A DNA stretch of 64,000 nucleotides from assembly GCA_020698575.1 (NCBI GenBank), contig CM036247.1, positions 31,658,431 through 31,722,430 of the forward strand, given 5' to 3'. A program made the translations under genes and the position numbers. Source of the DNA: Bostrychus sinensis (Eukaryota; Chordata; Actinopteri; Gobiiformes; Eleotridae). The notes beneath the pieces were generated by a model. The model was not told where the DNA came from and made no database searches. It worked only from the letters and a program-made list of their open reading frames with translations. Position 1 is the stretch's first letter. Every line of letters starts with the position of its first letter. Below are positions 49,101 to 60,200 of the stretch, one piece after another.

Positions 49101-51222
49101 CACACTGACACTGAAACCGTTAAATTAAGGTAATAACGTTGCATGGTTCCCCTTTAAACAAGTGAATGAGAAAACTGTGAAGAGAACTGCTCTACTGCAT
49201 TGTACTTTACTGTCAACAATTGCCTCAAGCCTAGGCCCATCAAGGACCACTGATTATGGAAATATAAATGTTAACTATAGTTTGCTTTTATTAGAGAAAC
49301 TCTTCATGAAAACCATCTTGAACTCTAATTATGTCCTTAATTTAAATGATTTACCTGCTGAAACTGTAACACTGTATAACAAAAAAAATAATATTAACAA
49401 GAATATAGAATCTTTAAACATACATTTTTATTTCATAATGTTTCAGCTGGCTAAAATGTATTTCCTTGAACTGCTTTGATCCTAAATTTAAACCCTGGTT
49501 CAGTCATACCATTATAGGAACATCCAAAACATTTCACATATTGCTGTCTTTCAAATATTAAGCAGTCCTTGAATAAAAATACCTGGATGTGGGCTGGATT
49601 CTTTCCCTGGCACCAAGCTGTTTACATCCTCTGAATGCACGAACACTGGATTTTTTAAGCCTAAACGGTGATAAGATGTAGTTCACCTTTCTTGCTTTAG
49701 GTGATCTGTGCTCGGCTTGTCCTCCCAGGGGCAATGGTGAAATTCCCTGGGAGGACCTCATCTTGGTAGTCTCTGGAGCTGCTGTTAAAAATACCCATTA
49801 CAGTAAACACGTCCCGGTGAGCTTGCACAATGGTCCAAAACAGACTTTGATCCATTGTATGGTCCCTATTTGAAGACTTTGAAAATAAAAACTTCCAATG
49901 CTTGCCTCCATCTCTGAGCAGTGTGCTTGGTTTAGTGCGTGCAGAGGGGTTATGCAGGTAGGCCTGATTTGGCATGGCCAGATCTCTATCTAATCCTGGA
50001 TTGAGCCGATAGGGAACTCAATGAGCTGGCTTTGTGGCCAGCCCCCACTGGTTCACTCCTCAAGCAGTCTAAACTGTATGTAGAGGCTGGCTGAGAAGTC
50101 TCAAATGGGTGAGGATCAAACTTCACCACCACATAACCAAGATGAAAAATAAACGAGAACAGCAAGAAAGAAGGGCTGCACAACATTTGAAAAACAATAT
50201 TTGCAATATAAAAATAAAAAAAAATTTGATTTTTAAAATATTTTTTAGATTTATTTGAATTCAAAAATATAAAGAAATACAGGGTGTACAAACCTCTACC
50301 CAGCAAGGCTAGGGCTCATTCAATACAAAACAACAACTTAACCAGGGCTAAACCAGGTCAAGACTATTTTTAGGACAAAAGGACTAAACAAAGGCAAAGG
50401 ACTAGACAATGGCCAAAGAAGAAACACTGAAAAAGCACAAGTCTACGCCAAGGCAATGGCCATGGCAAGCCATCTCACAATGGTAGAGTGCCCAGACCCA
50501 GATTATTCACAGAGCCTCAAAGCCTTTATATCTGAGAACTGAATTCAGAAATGTTTGTTCAAACTAATTTCTTCTTGGCGCATTACTGACCTCTCCTGCA
50601 GATTTTGTCCAAAAAAAAAAATTGAGTTATCTTGCTCCTTCACTGAGGTAACAATGTCTAAACCAGGACTGTGTAAGTAATTTCCCAGGCATATCAAAAG
50701 TCTGTGGGACAGTTGTGGAAAGTTTGCGATACCAATATTGCAAGTGGTTAAGTTGGCAAACCCCTTATGGTGTTATTAGGTAATATTGTTATATGTGAGT
50801 AAAGCTTGTGATTTGCATTTTTCTTTTCTTTTTTTTGGTATAACTCTTGAATCCTGTAATAAGACATCTGAATTAACTTAGCCATCATTTTCAGTTAGAT
50901 TAAGCAAATAAAATAAAAGCTTTACAATAGCTTCCACTTGCACTTGGTCAAACGTCTTTTATTAACAACTTTTTACTAATTGGTCATTTGTTTTGGCATA
51001 TAAGAGTTACATGTCTACCTAATTGTGACACAAGCCATTGTGAAGTTGCAGTTTCAAAAAACACACCTCGAACTAAACAAGCATGCTGGATAAGAAAAAA
51101 AGATTACAATTGAACATTGTTCAAAAAACATTTTAAAACACTGAGTAAGAACCTAAATGGTTCTTATTCACTAATGCAGAACTACACTGGAGGAAAGTAC
51201 AGCATCTATTTCCCCAACTTAC
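49101..51222. other. SCAP 5' region, unclassified
   Basis: The segment 49,560-50,330 is more complex than its neighbours and has several short ORFs without homology. A GGACTAAAC-type minisatellite lies at 50,332-50,460. No gene is supported. Confidence 0.45.
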
Positions 51223-51284
51223 CTCTTTTCTACACTTCCTAAAATGCCCAGTTTAAAAGCATTTTCGTCAGTTAGAGGATCCAT
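51223..51284 (-). CDS. Candidate upstream coding exon of SCAP
   Basis: An ATG at 51,284-51,282 opens MDPLTDENAFKLGILGSVEK and runs into a strong donor, AAGAG|gtaagt, at 51,223/51,222. The exon holds 20 codons plus 2 nt. Joined to the acceptor at 46,670 it enters the SCAP frame and stays open through the 26 upstream codons to MTLREQ, a 47-residue extension. I know of no such extension in mammalian SCAP, so this may be a fish-specific isoform, a non-coding first exon that happens to be open, or chance. Confidence 0.3.
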
Positions 51285-51954
51285 TGACAACTGCCCTAGA
51301 CGTCCCTCTGACCACGGCACACAGATTGCAGCGAGGCCGCGTGCACAATGAGCGCCATAGTTGCATAATGATAAAATGTGTCCAAGTCAAAAGCAGACTG
51401 ATAGGAAACGACAGTGGCAAGCCCTGTGCAGATGTTAAGTCTTTTACAACTACAGCTGATGGGAGGTTTAGGGGAATGCCATGTCAATCAGTAACCTCAA
51501 GAACAATGCAAGTGAAGTCAGCAGGCCTCCTGCTGGTTATTAAATATATCAATAATAGTGCTGAAGCCCTACATAAGTTGCACACATTTGGAGAAGAAAG
51601 CTTGACTACCGTAGCTTATGACATGTTTACATGCTTTCAGGAGGAACAGTTATCAAGTAAGTAATGCAATTTTGTTGCATATTGATTTGTAGAGTGTACC
51701 ATTAATATTTAGAAAAAAAAGCTTTGCATTACAGTGTTAAAAAAAGCTGCATTTAAGTTGTATCACCAGTGCTAGTGGGAGACGGGAGATTGATATTCTC
51801 TCCTAAATGAGCTATGAACATAGTCTGAGTATGTTCTGCAAATGTAAAAAAGTTTTTTTTTAAAGTTACGTTAAACAGTTGTGTCTAAAATATGCATGTA
51901 CATTTTCTGGGTTCTGTGACTAATAATGTTGCTAGTGGCCAGGGCAGCTTAAGG

Positions 51955-52420
51955 GCAGACTCACACCTGAAGCGACCACAGCAAACGTTCCTTTGTATGT
52001 ACGCTCAAGCATGGAGGCCATAAGCAGCGCAAATGTGCCAAGCGACAGCGCCGAGCGAGCAATGCGGATCGAGCGACGAGAGTAGTTTTGAGTTGTGGTA
52101 GACTCACACCAACTCGAGCGACTGAAGCCACCAGCAACCATTCATTTCCTTTGTACGCTGATGCACAGAGGCAACTAGAGTCTTGAACAACACGAATCAA
52201 GTGACTTGAGTGTAGCCTTGAACTGAAGTCGACTTTATTCAAATACGAATGACATCGCTGAGGCGACCGCCCATCACTGAACAAGATCTGAGAGACACTA
52301 AAGAGAGATTGGTTCAGTGCAAACGTCGAGTATGAAAACTCACGCCCTGGAGCGGGGCTAGCGACACAAATAGAACAGCTTAGTAAAGAGATTTTGCCAA
52401 TTTTGGTGTGAGTCCACCTA
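51955..52420. mobile_element. Non-autonomous DNA element with GACTCACACC ends
   Basis: The left end GGGCAGACTCACACC is matched by a right end whose reverse complement reads TAGGTGGACTCACACC. The GACTCACACC block recurs inside at about 52,110 with following GAGCGAC motifs, so the interior is partly a tandem duplication. CpG-rich compared with the flanks; non-coding. Confidence 0.5.
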
Positions 52421-52824
52421 AGTTGTTACTGATGAATACATTGTTATATTACTTTGTTGGTTTATGTTTTGTGAAGTGGCACGGAAATGTAAAATTAGTA
52501 GTGCAGTGTCAGTGTGATGCCCATGGTTTTTTGACATTCCATATGCAAATTATCCATGCACTTCAATTTAACAAGGCTTTATATATGGTAACCCTATGTC
52601 TTTGCGTCGGACAGGCAGTGTTTATACCTCGTTTTTGCATCATTTTAACAGTAGAATATTGGCATACAATTGTTGTGTTGTGTGTGTGATACCCTAGCTA
52701 GTTTTGTAACCGGACCCAGGTTTTTACAGTCAAGTCAAGTGTCATCTTACTAACCAGCAAAGGCTAACATGGTAATAATTGGTAGTTCACTTAAACAGGT
52801 AAGTCTTGACTGGTAAGACCACAT

Positions 52825-52878
52825 TTTTTGAAAAAAAAAAAAAAAAGACTACTACAAAAAAAAAAAAAAAAAAAAAAA
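52825..52878. repeat. A-rich simple tract
   Basis: Two A-runs of about 15 and 24 nt separated by a short spacer. Confidence 0.9.
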
Positions 52879-53252
52879 GCAATAACTGTCAATGCATGTT
52901 TGTAATGCATCTCAAGAACACTTATTTTATGATTGTACCACTGTTAAAAAATGTTGGGATTATTCATACAAATGGCTTGTAATAAAAAATACTATACCCC
53001 AGTTTGGTTATAGTAATATTAAATTTGGTGAATTTAATTAGGACAAAAATGTGGAATACATGTGGAATAACCTGTTAAGTATGAGCAAATATATACACAA
53101 ATGTAGATTCTTCAAAGCAAACCCCAACTTTGAGGCATTTAAAAATAAAGGGATGTCTTTTTATAAGTCTCTTAAACATCTTGAATGTAAAGGACCCTTA
53201 AACTACTGGATCAATTGTCACTTTATATGGATTACTGCTTCCCTGCACTTAT

Positions 53253-53253
<1 letters not shown>

Positions 53254-53326
<73 letters not shown>
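53254..53326. repeat. (AT)n microsatellite
   Basis: About 36 uninterrupted AT dinucleotides. It ends 4 bp before the 8-bp target duplication of the hAT MITE at 53,339. Confidence 0.97.
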
Positions 53327-53329
<3 letters not shown>

Positions 53330-53338
53330 CAGTAAGTT

Positions 53339-53647
53339 CAGTGGTGGACAAAGTACTCAAAAGCTGTTACTTCAAAAAGTACATTTGAATGTTTTAGCAA
53401 ATTTTTCTTAACTGAGTTTCAAACCCAGAACCTTCTATTGCAAGTCAGATGTGCTACCCACTACACCACAGAGGACATCTACATTCAACTCTTCAGACAA
53501 TTTAACGTTTTACTCAAATAAAAGCAAAATAAAATCATTCAAAATTTACTCAAGTAAAAGTAAAACTATGTTTAACAAAATGTACTCAGAGAGTACTTTT
53601 TCTTCCAAATTCCAAAAAGTAAATTATTTAAGTACGGTCCACTACTG
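53339..53647. mobile_element. hAT MITE with nested SINE head
   Basis: Termini CAGTGGTGGACAAAGTACT and (reverse complement) CAGTAGTGGACCGTACTTAA, flanked by the 8-nt duplication AGTAAGTT at 53,331-53,338 and 53,648-53,655. This length is diagnostic of hAT. A tRNA-like block is inserted in its middle (53,409-53,480). Confidence 0.92.
53409..53480 (-). repeat. tRNA-like SINE head nested in the hAT MITE
   Basis: The minus strand reads GTGGTGTAGTGGGTAGCACA (A-box-like) and, 30 nt on, GGTTCTGGGTTTGAAAC (B-box-like). The copy has no 3' body and no clean tRNA cloverleaf, so it is a retroposed head rather than a tRNA gene. Confidence 0.65.
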
Positions 53648-53655
53648 AGTAAGTT

Positions 53656-54543
53656 GTATTGTAATTTTGATTGTTGAACTTTTTCAAAAAGAAAAAAGAA
53701 AAATTGTAGCATTAAATACATCTTAAGAGCATGCCTACCTTTACAGTGCACGTCAGCACCATTAGCACAAAATGAATGTTAAAAGGCTTGTCAGTTTAAT
53801 TAATTATTTTTTGCCTCTCAAATGTGAACATTCTGGTTTTGTAGTTTACTCTTCAGACCCTTGAGAACGAGAAAGAGGAGCACAGCTAATGTTAGCCTTT
53901 AGCTTGAACCTAGTGAACCCAGCAACGCATATAAGCTAACATTACCAGCTAAGCAAGCATGCTTTTGGCGTTTATCAATCAACAAGAAAAAACACACTGC
54001 ATTTCAGAGGACTACTAAAGTTACTAACACTGAGTCCACTCGTATGTATTTTAATGGGATAAGTTGAAGTATGCCTATTTAAAGCGCTTAATAATAACAT
54101 GAGCTAATATAGCTAAGGGGGCATTTAAGTAAACGGGGCAGAGGCTAACACGTTTGTCTCATGAGCTAATGCTTAATATATTGAGATATACAGAAACGAG
54201 AAGACAAAACTGTTAAACGGTATCCATAATATTGTCAGTGGATGATGCAAACGCTCCCATGCTGTCGCTGCGAAGCTAACCTAGCAGTGCTAATAGAAGT
54301 AGATATTCGCTTTATTATTTCCAACACTTGCCTGGATAAACTTCAGAAATCCCAGATGAACCGTGGCTGTAATTGTTCTGATCGAAGCCGTACTCTTCCT
54401 CCTGATATGGAGAGATCCCAGAGGCGAATACAATATTTTAATAATATCAAGCCCCTTCCAAATCCGACTGACTGGTTTCAAATCCCTGTGAGACCTCTCC
54501 ACTTCGACCTACTACCTTCAGTCAGTGTGGAGTGTTACAACGG
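53656..54543. other. Spacer, no gene supported
   Basis: AT-rich DNA followed by a more complex block at 54,240-54,543. That block contains an open 115-codon plus-strand frame without recognisable homology. It could be part of the SCAP promoter region, but no splice or promoter motif shows it. Confidence 0.4.
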
Positions 54544-54558
54544 AGCGCCATCTAGTGG
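54544..54558 (-). promoter_or_regulatory. Consensus CTCF motif between SCAP and ELP6
   Basis: The minus strand reads CCACTAGATGGCGCT, 15 of 15 positions against the recalled CTCF core CCASYAGRKGGCRSY. Its place in the spacer between two genes fits an insulator, but binding is not shown. Confidence 0.55.
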
Positions 54559-55615
54559 AAACAAGTGGATCATCAAAACAACAACCTAATATTATAGTGG
54601 AAAAAAGTAGGGGTAAGTCTATTTGAAAAACAGTCTTAAATCTGAATATGTACATATTTTGTTTCTGACAGCCAAAAATCAGGACATTAACCCTCCTACA
54701 CCCCTAACTTTTGAGTCACACCTTTCACCCTAAGGCACAAAAAATGCACCAATAAAGATTGCTATAGAAAAATGATCTAATAGTCAACATTTCTTTTTTT
54801 TTTTATGGTTACAATGATTAACTTCAGTCCTCATCATACATAGCAAAAATGTATTCTGTTTATAAAATTAAACCCCTTAAATTCCAGTTTTTGTGATTAA
54901 AAGTTGATTTCAAGTTATGGCAAAAATCACAATTTTTTGTGTTGTCACAGATAAAACATTTTAGTCACATGTCACAAGGCACAAAAAATAAATATCTAAT
55001 AATGGATAATTCAGGTTTTTTTTCATGGTTACAATGATTAACTTCAGCCCTCACCTTACACAGCAAAACTTCATTCTGTTTATGAAATTTAACCCCTTAA
55101 ATTCCAGTATTTGTGGCGCACACACATCCAGCACACACAGATGCATCTGCTCAGTCTGGGATTTTTTCTTTCTACAAGACTACATTTTGGATGTGTGCTC
55201 ACACTTACAAAAATAAACTTGTTTCTCAACAAACACTTTCACACCAATTTATGACAACTCTAAAACACACCTATATCATTTTAGTTATTTTTTTAATTAT
55301 TTGCTTTGCAGGCAGATAATTTCTACAGACACTAATTGGCCAAAAACATGAAATTATATTGCAATGACTGTATTATAAAAATGTCATTTCAATTGGAGTC
55401 AATGGCACAAAAAAATGTTTTAGGAGTAAAGGTGTGACTATTTTTTAAGACACCTTTTTAAGAGGATTTTTCTAAAAAATAAATAAATAAAATCTGAAAA
55501 TTCATCCACAAATACACACCTGAGGCAAAATCTATGCCATTTGAATCAACACAGCAAAAGTTTTGTACAAAAAAGAGTTACAAAACATCAAAAAATGTCT
55601 TGGGGTGTAGGAGGG
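54559..55615. other. Spacer with a local duplication
   Basis: Two related blocks, about 54,700-54,900 and 54,960-55,110, share GGTTACAATGATTAACTTCA and ATTTAACCCCTTAAATTCCAG-type text, so the region contains an imperfect tandem duplication of about 220 bp. No gene. Confidence 0.6.
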
Positions 55616-55905
55616 TTAAAGGTGCTATGAGCAGTATATATTTGTTATATTTCATAAAAACTACCCACGTGTCCCAAGATATGAAGTAAACATGTTAAAG
55701 TCAAATGTTAGTTTTAATAACAATGCTGCAGCTGATTTTTTCATAATAAAATATATTGAACGTAATGCTCAAGTTGTTTATGTTTACATTTTTTTGTTTA
55801 GGAAAAAATGAAAAGACTGGCAACCCACAGACCATTGTTTTGATTTAGACTGCAGTACTGTTTTCAAACCAGCTCGAGCGCATGCCGCTACAGTACCTTC
55901 TGATG
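55616..55905. repeat. Dispersed repeat family A, copy 2
   Basis: TTAAAGGTGCTATGAGCAG start, then ordered blocks shared with 3,801-4,105 (ATATTTGTTATATTTCATAA, TTTAGACTGCAGTACTG, TCAAACCAGCTCGAGC). Confidence 0.65.
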
Positions 55906-56514
55906 AACCCACACAGTTTGATCAAAATAATTAAATTAAACCAAATTAATTCATTGATTTTAACCAACAATTTTTCTAAAGCATAATCCATTAACTGTGT
56001 ATAACCAGATACAGCTAATATTAAATTAAGAAACAAAAACATACAATCAATCTATAAATTTTACCAGCCATTTATTTTATAAAAAGTTATTAAATACTTT
56101 TTAGGCGTTAGACATAATAGAGATGAGTATTGGCATTTGAAGCTGAAATGTCACATCCAACAACTATTAGTAAAGCTGGGGACATACTACCCAACTTTCA
56201 CAGTTGTGATGTACACAGCAGAATTGGAGTACACACTAACAGACTGGTTTCAGCAGATTTTCTTTATGACGACTGAAAGACAAAGAAGCGATCACACACT
56301 ACTAGATCTAGCAAAACAACAATATTCAGATTTTTTAAATTACTGACTTAGATATGGCTTATACAGTTAATGAAAACCCCTGTGATTTCAACTGCCCCCA
56401 ACTAGAGCTGACTGCTGCAGACTTAGCCCGACTGAGTAAAATCTGGCAAAAGATCTTGTAGTGTCCCCAGCTTAAAATGTCTATGATCCAGTATTTTATG
56501 AACAACCATATAGA

Positions 56515-56765
56515 ATGTTCCTATGGCGCAGAAAATTAGGCAGGTCGCCCACTGTTTGGAGGGTTGGCCGTACAATTTTCGTTACTGACCCAGTGCATAC
56601 AGTCGATGTGTCCTTGGCCTGGGCAGGACACTTCACCCATATTGCCTACTCCAGTCACATTATGTGGCTGGTTGCGACAAGAAAGCCACTCGGTGTAAAA
56701 AAAATTAATAAATTAAAAAAAAACTAAAAACTTGCTATATCACTGTTAATTCACTGTGGCAACCC
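56515..56765 (+). repeat. SINE family E copy
   Basis: Body blocks GGAGGGTTGGCCGTACAA, GGGCAGGACACTTCACCC and TATTGCCTACTCCAGT belong to a common fish tRNA-headed SINE. A tail resembling CACTGTGGCAACCCC follows at about 56,752. Confidence 0.6.
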
Positions 56766-57278
56766 CAAACAGAAGCAGCCAAAAGAAAACATATTTTCAT
56801 TGGGCGTCATTCATGAACCCTTCTTATGAGCAAATCTGTACTTAAGCCGTTCTTAGGAAGATTTTTGGCATTCACCAATTTTTTCTTAACTGAAAAATGT
56901 CCTTCTAGAAGAACAAATGCAGGTCTGAGGACTCTTATGCACGGAAATTCAGCAGTTTTATAATTTTATCAGACCCATAATGAAACTAAAAAAAATATTT
57001 CAGTCTGGTGGTAGATTACAATTTTTTTACAAATTATTCCTTATAAATGCCATGTTATAATGAGGAGCGCGGTGTTTGTGGGATCCCTGGAGCTGTGTGC
57101 TCTGCTGAGAAGAATTTGGGAGCTTGAGAACGTGTCATGAAGCTGATGTAGAGTTCTCTTGAGCAGTTCTTAGAAGGGGTATTTAGGAAACTTTTTTAAG
57201 ACATTAATGAATGAGGCCCAGTGTTCTTTGATGAAAAATGTCCATTGTTCCAATTCTGTGTGACTTGTTTAACTGTTG

Positions 57279-60200
57279 CTATAGAACTGCACTTGATGTC
57301 CCACGGGCAAAAAAGGAGGCTCCTTTATCATGAACCTTATACTGAAATAATTTCTTCAGTGAGTGCTGCCCATCAGCCTGTCTCCTTCTCCAACACACCT
57401 CCATCTGGAAACACAATAAGTAGTATTTACACTTTAAGTATTGTACTTTTTTGGATTTTCTTCACTTTACACAGAAATCTACACACTTAAAAAAGTAAAG
57501 ATCAAGTCCATCATTCTTCAACATACCTGTCCATGGATGTCCCTGCAGTAGCCCGTGGGGAGACCCTGTACATGAAGAGCAAGAGTGCACTGGTGGCTCA
57601 GGCCTTTCAGAAGTTGTTCTGCACCTTCATCATCTCCATCATCTGCTTCCTCTTCTTCCTCACAGTGCACTAACATGACCACGTTGCCCTAAAGTGGCAC
57701 ACAGACAGCTCAGATCATTACTTTTTACTATTAAATGGGATTCCATGTCAGACTAGTGATGGATTGTGGACGTTACCTGTAGCTGGGAGCAGACAGTGGC
57801 CCTACAGTAGTGGCTGAAGTCCAGCACAGCTCCCATGCTGACACCCAGGCTGAGCAAGACGCTAAGGTCATCCACTAGCAGCACCGGGGGCCCCCACTCC
57901 TCGGACCCTCCAGAGCTCTCACTTCCACCCACAGGACTGCTGCAACTGTCCCGGACAAAGTGAAATAAATTCTTCAGGCCTTTAGTGGGATCCCTGTTTA
58001 AATAGAAGTTAAAAAGAGAAAAATCTTTACAGAAATATGCTATGGTCCACAAAATGTATTGTTCATTTTAAATGTCTATAATTTAAATTGTATAGTATCT
58101 TAAATTCATTGATACTATAGGGTTATACATTTCTTCAAAAGGCCAGCATAGTCAGACTCTCAAACTAAAGGCCCCTAAAATGAACTCTGGTGGTAACTGG
58201 TGGTAAATCACTTTATTTTAATACATCAATAATAAATACATAAATAAATAAAAAGGATCAAAAGAAAAAAAATCTGCTTTTAAACAGGGCTGCTTATGAG
58301 AAACTTGCCAGATGCAATAATATGAAATAAACCAAAATTTCTTGACATATTTAAGCCCATGGCAAGATCTTAACATCTTGTCTTTTCACCAGTGATTCTC
58401 ATTACAACATTTTATTGTTAATTAAATTTTAAAAAGCCATATAGTTTTATGTTATACCAAATATAAATTGTGAATCTCTGCTTATAACTGCCTATATCAG
58501 AAATTTTCAACCGCCTCTGCTTAAAAGACATTATAATGACGTGAATGGAAGATAATGAGAATACATGACAAAAAATACTACTTTTACTTAAGTTTGAAGT
58601 TCAAATAAAACATATGACCGTTTTTTTTTTTAAACACATGTCCATGGTATTAGTATTCAGCCCTTAGCTTTGGTGCTTTGTGGAGCATCCTTTAACTTTT
58701 ATAACTTCTAACAAATGAACAAACATTAGGGCTGTAATGAACCTCTTAGCTGGTTGCCAACCGCAGTAAAATGCCAAGAAGGACAAACATTTTCTTTGCC
58801 CATTCTCCACATGCAACTGCCTTTTTTAAATCCCACCAAAGATTTTCAATGGCATGTAAATCTGGAGACTGAGAAGGCCACTCCAGGACGTTCCAAGATC
58901 TTTTTGTCTTCTTGACAAATCTTTAATCTTACAATCTCTGGGGGTTTATATGTTTCTGATTGCAAGAATAAGTATTAGTATTAGTAAAGTTCATAATGGA
59001 GTCTGCTCTGGACAAGTTTGGAGGCCAGTACAAACATTGCCACTTGCATGCTTACAAGAGAGACATTCTCAAATGGTTGGCTGCTATGTCTGTGTGAATT
59101 GCAATCAAATATTGACAGCATTTAAGCATTTATTAATTGCAGGACAGAGAAATATTGAGTAGTATACCTTTAAACATTTTAAATTGTATGCCATCACAAA
59201 AGAAACTATTCTCTCACCTGAGAAAGTTAAGCACGTCACTTCCTGCACTGCTTTCTTGTGGAATTAAAACTGACAAGGACTCCTGCAGACCCTCCAGAAA
59301 CACCAACTGTCCTTTCTCCTTGGCCTGGACTAGACTTACACCCTGTAAAAAAACATTACATGAGCACAATAAAACCATTATAAAAAAGTATGACTTTACC
59401 ATGTATAGAAGAGACACAGTGAACACTTACCAATCTCTGGCTGACCGCACTGTAATGACTGAAGGACTGTACTAGGCCCAGAAAACAGACTTTACAGCGA
59501 GCTAGAGGAGAAATACACAAATTAATGTCAACAGAAATTTGTACCAATGGGGGAAAAAAAACACTCAAGTTATATCTGGTTAAGGCAGTTAATATCAAAG
59601 TACCATCTTTAGTGGACTAAAATAAGCTTAAACCAGGACTACCCAAAACCAATGAGTAAAACAGGGATTAATACACACAAATGCAATACTTAATAAATTA
59701 TGACTAAACTCAGTCAATACCAGGACTAAAGAGGTCTAAACTAGGTCCAAACCAGTTCTAAACCCATATTAAGCAGAAGAAAATACTTAACTATTGACTC
59801 AAACTCTAACCTAAATGAGGACTGCAAAAGACCACCTTTAATGGACTTAAAAACTGAAAAAAACAAGGAGTAAAACGCAGACATTAACCCAGAAAACTGC
59901 AACACTAAATTAGTTATAAACTGGGCCTAAACCCAATAATAAAACTTAAACCAGGTCTAACCAAAACAATACTAAGCAGCAGTCAACATAGTTATTGCTT
60001 GTTGCGTGTTGCATGTTTCTCATATTGGGCAGCCCTAATCTAGAGCTCTGAATCTCTTCATAGAGTTTGATTTAACAAATAGACTAATTAAATCAAAAGA
60101 TGTATTCAAACATTAATGGTCATATTTCAATATTTTGCACAACTTTCACATACAGTATGGGCTGCTTTTTAAAATAATTTGCAGCCTTAGAAAAAATACA

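Noticed and set aside
49558..49975. Minus-strand ORFs considered as a SCAP first exon
   Set aside because: No consensus donor in a suitable place; the stretch has no motif linking it to SCAP.
51284..51664. 126-codon plus-strand ORF
   Set aside because: No homology recognised. It starts on the opposite strand of the candidate SCAP exon and has no supporting splice or poly(A) signal.
51955..52420. Possible CpG-island promoter of SCAP
   Set aside because: The CpG enrichment coincides with an element that has inverted GACTCACACC ends, so a transposon explains it better.
53409..53480. Possible tRNA gene
   Set aside because: A- and B-box-like text is present but no proper cloverleaf or acceptor stem; it sits inside a MITE and fits a SINE head.
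54242..54589. 115-codon plus-strand ORF
   Set aside because: No recognisable domain, no splice context and ordinary base composition for a chance frame. Kept only as a spacer note.
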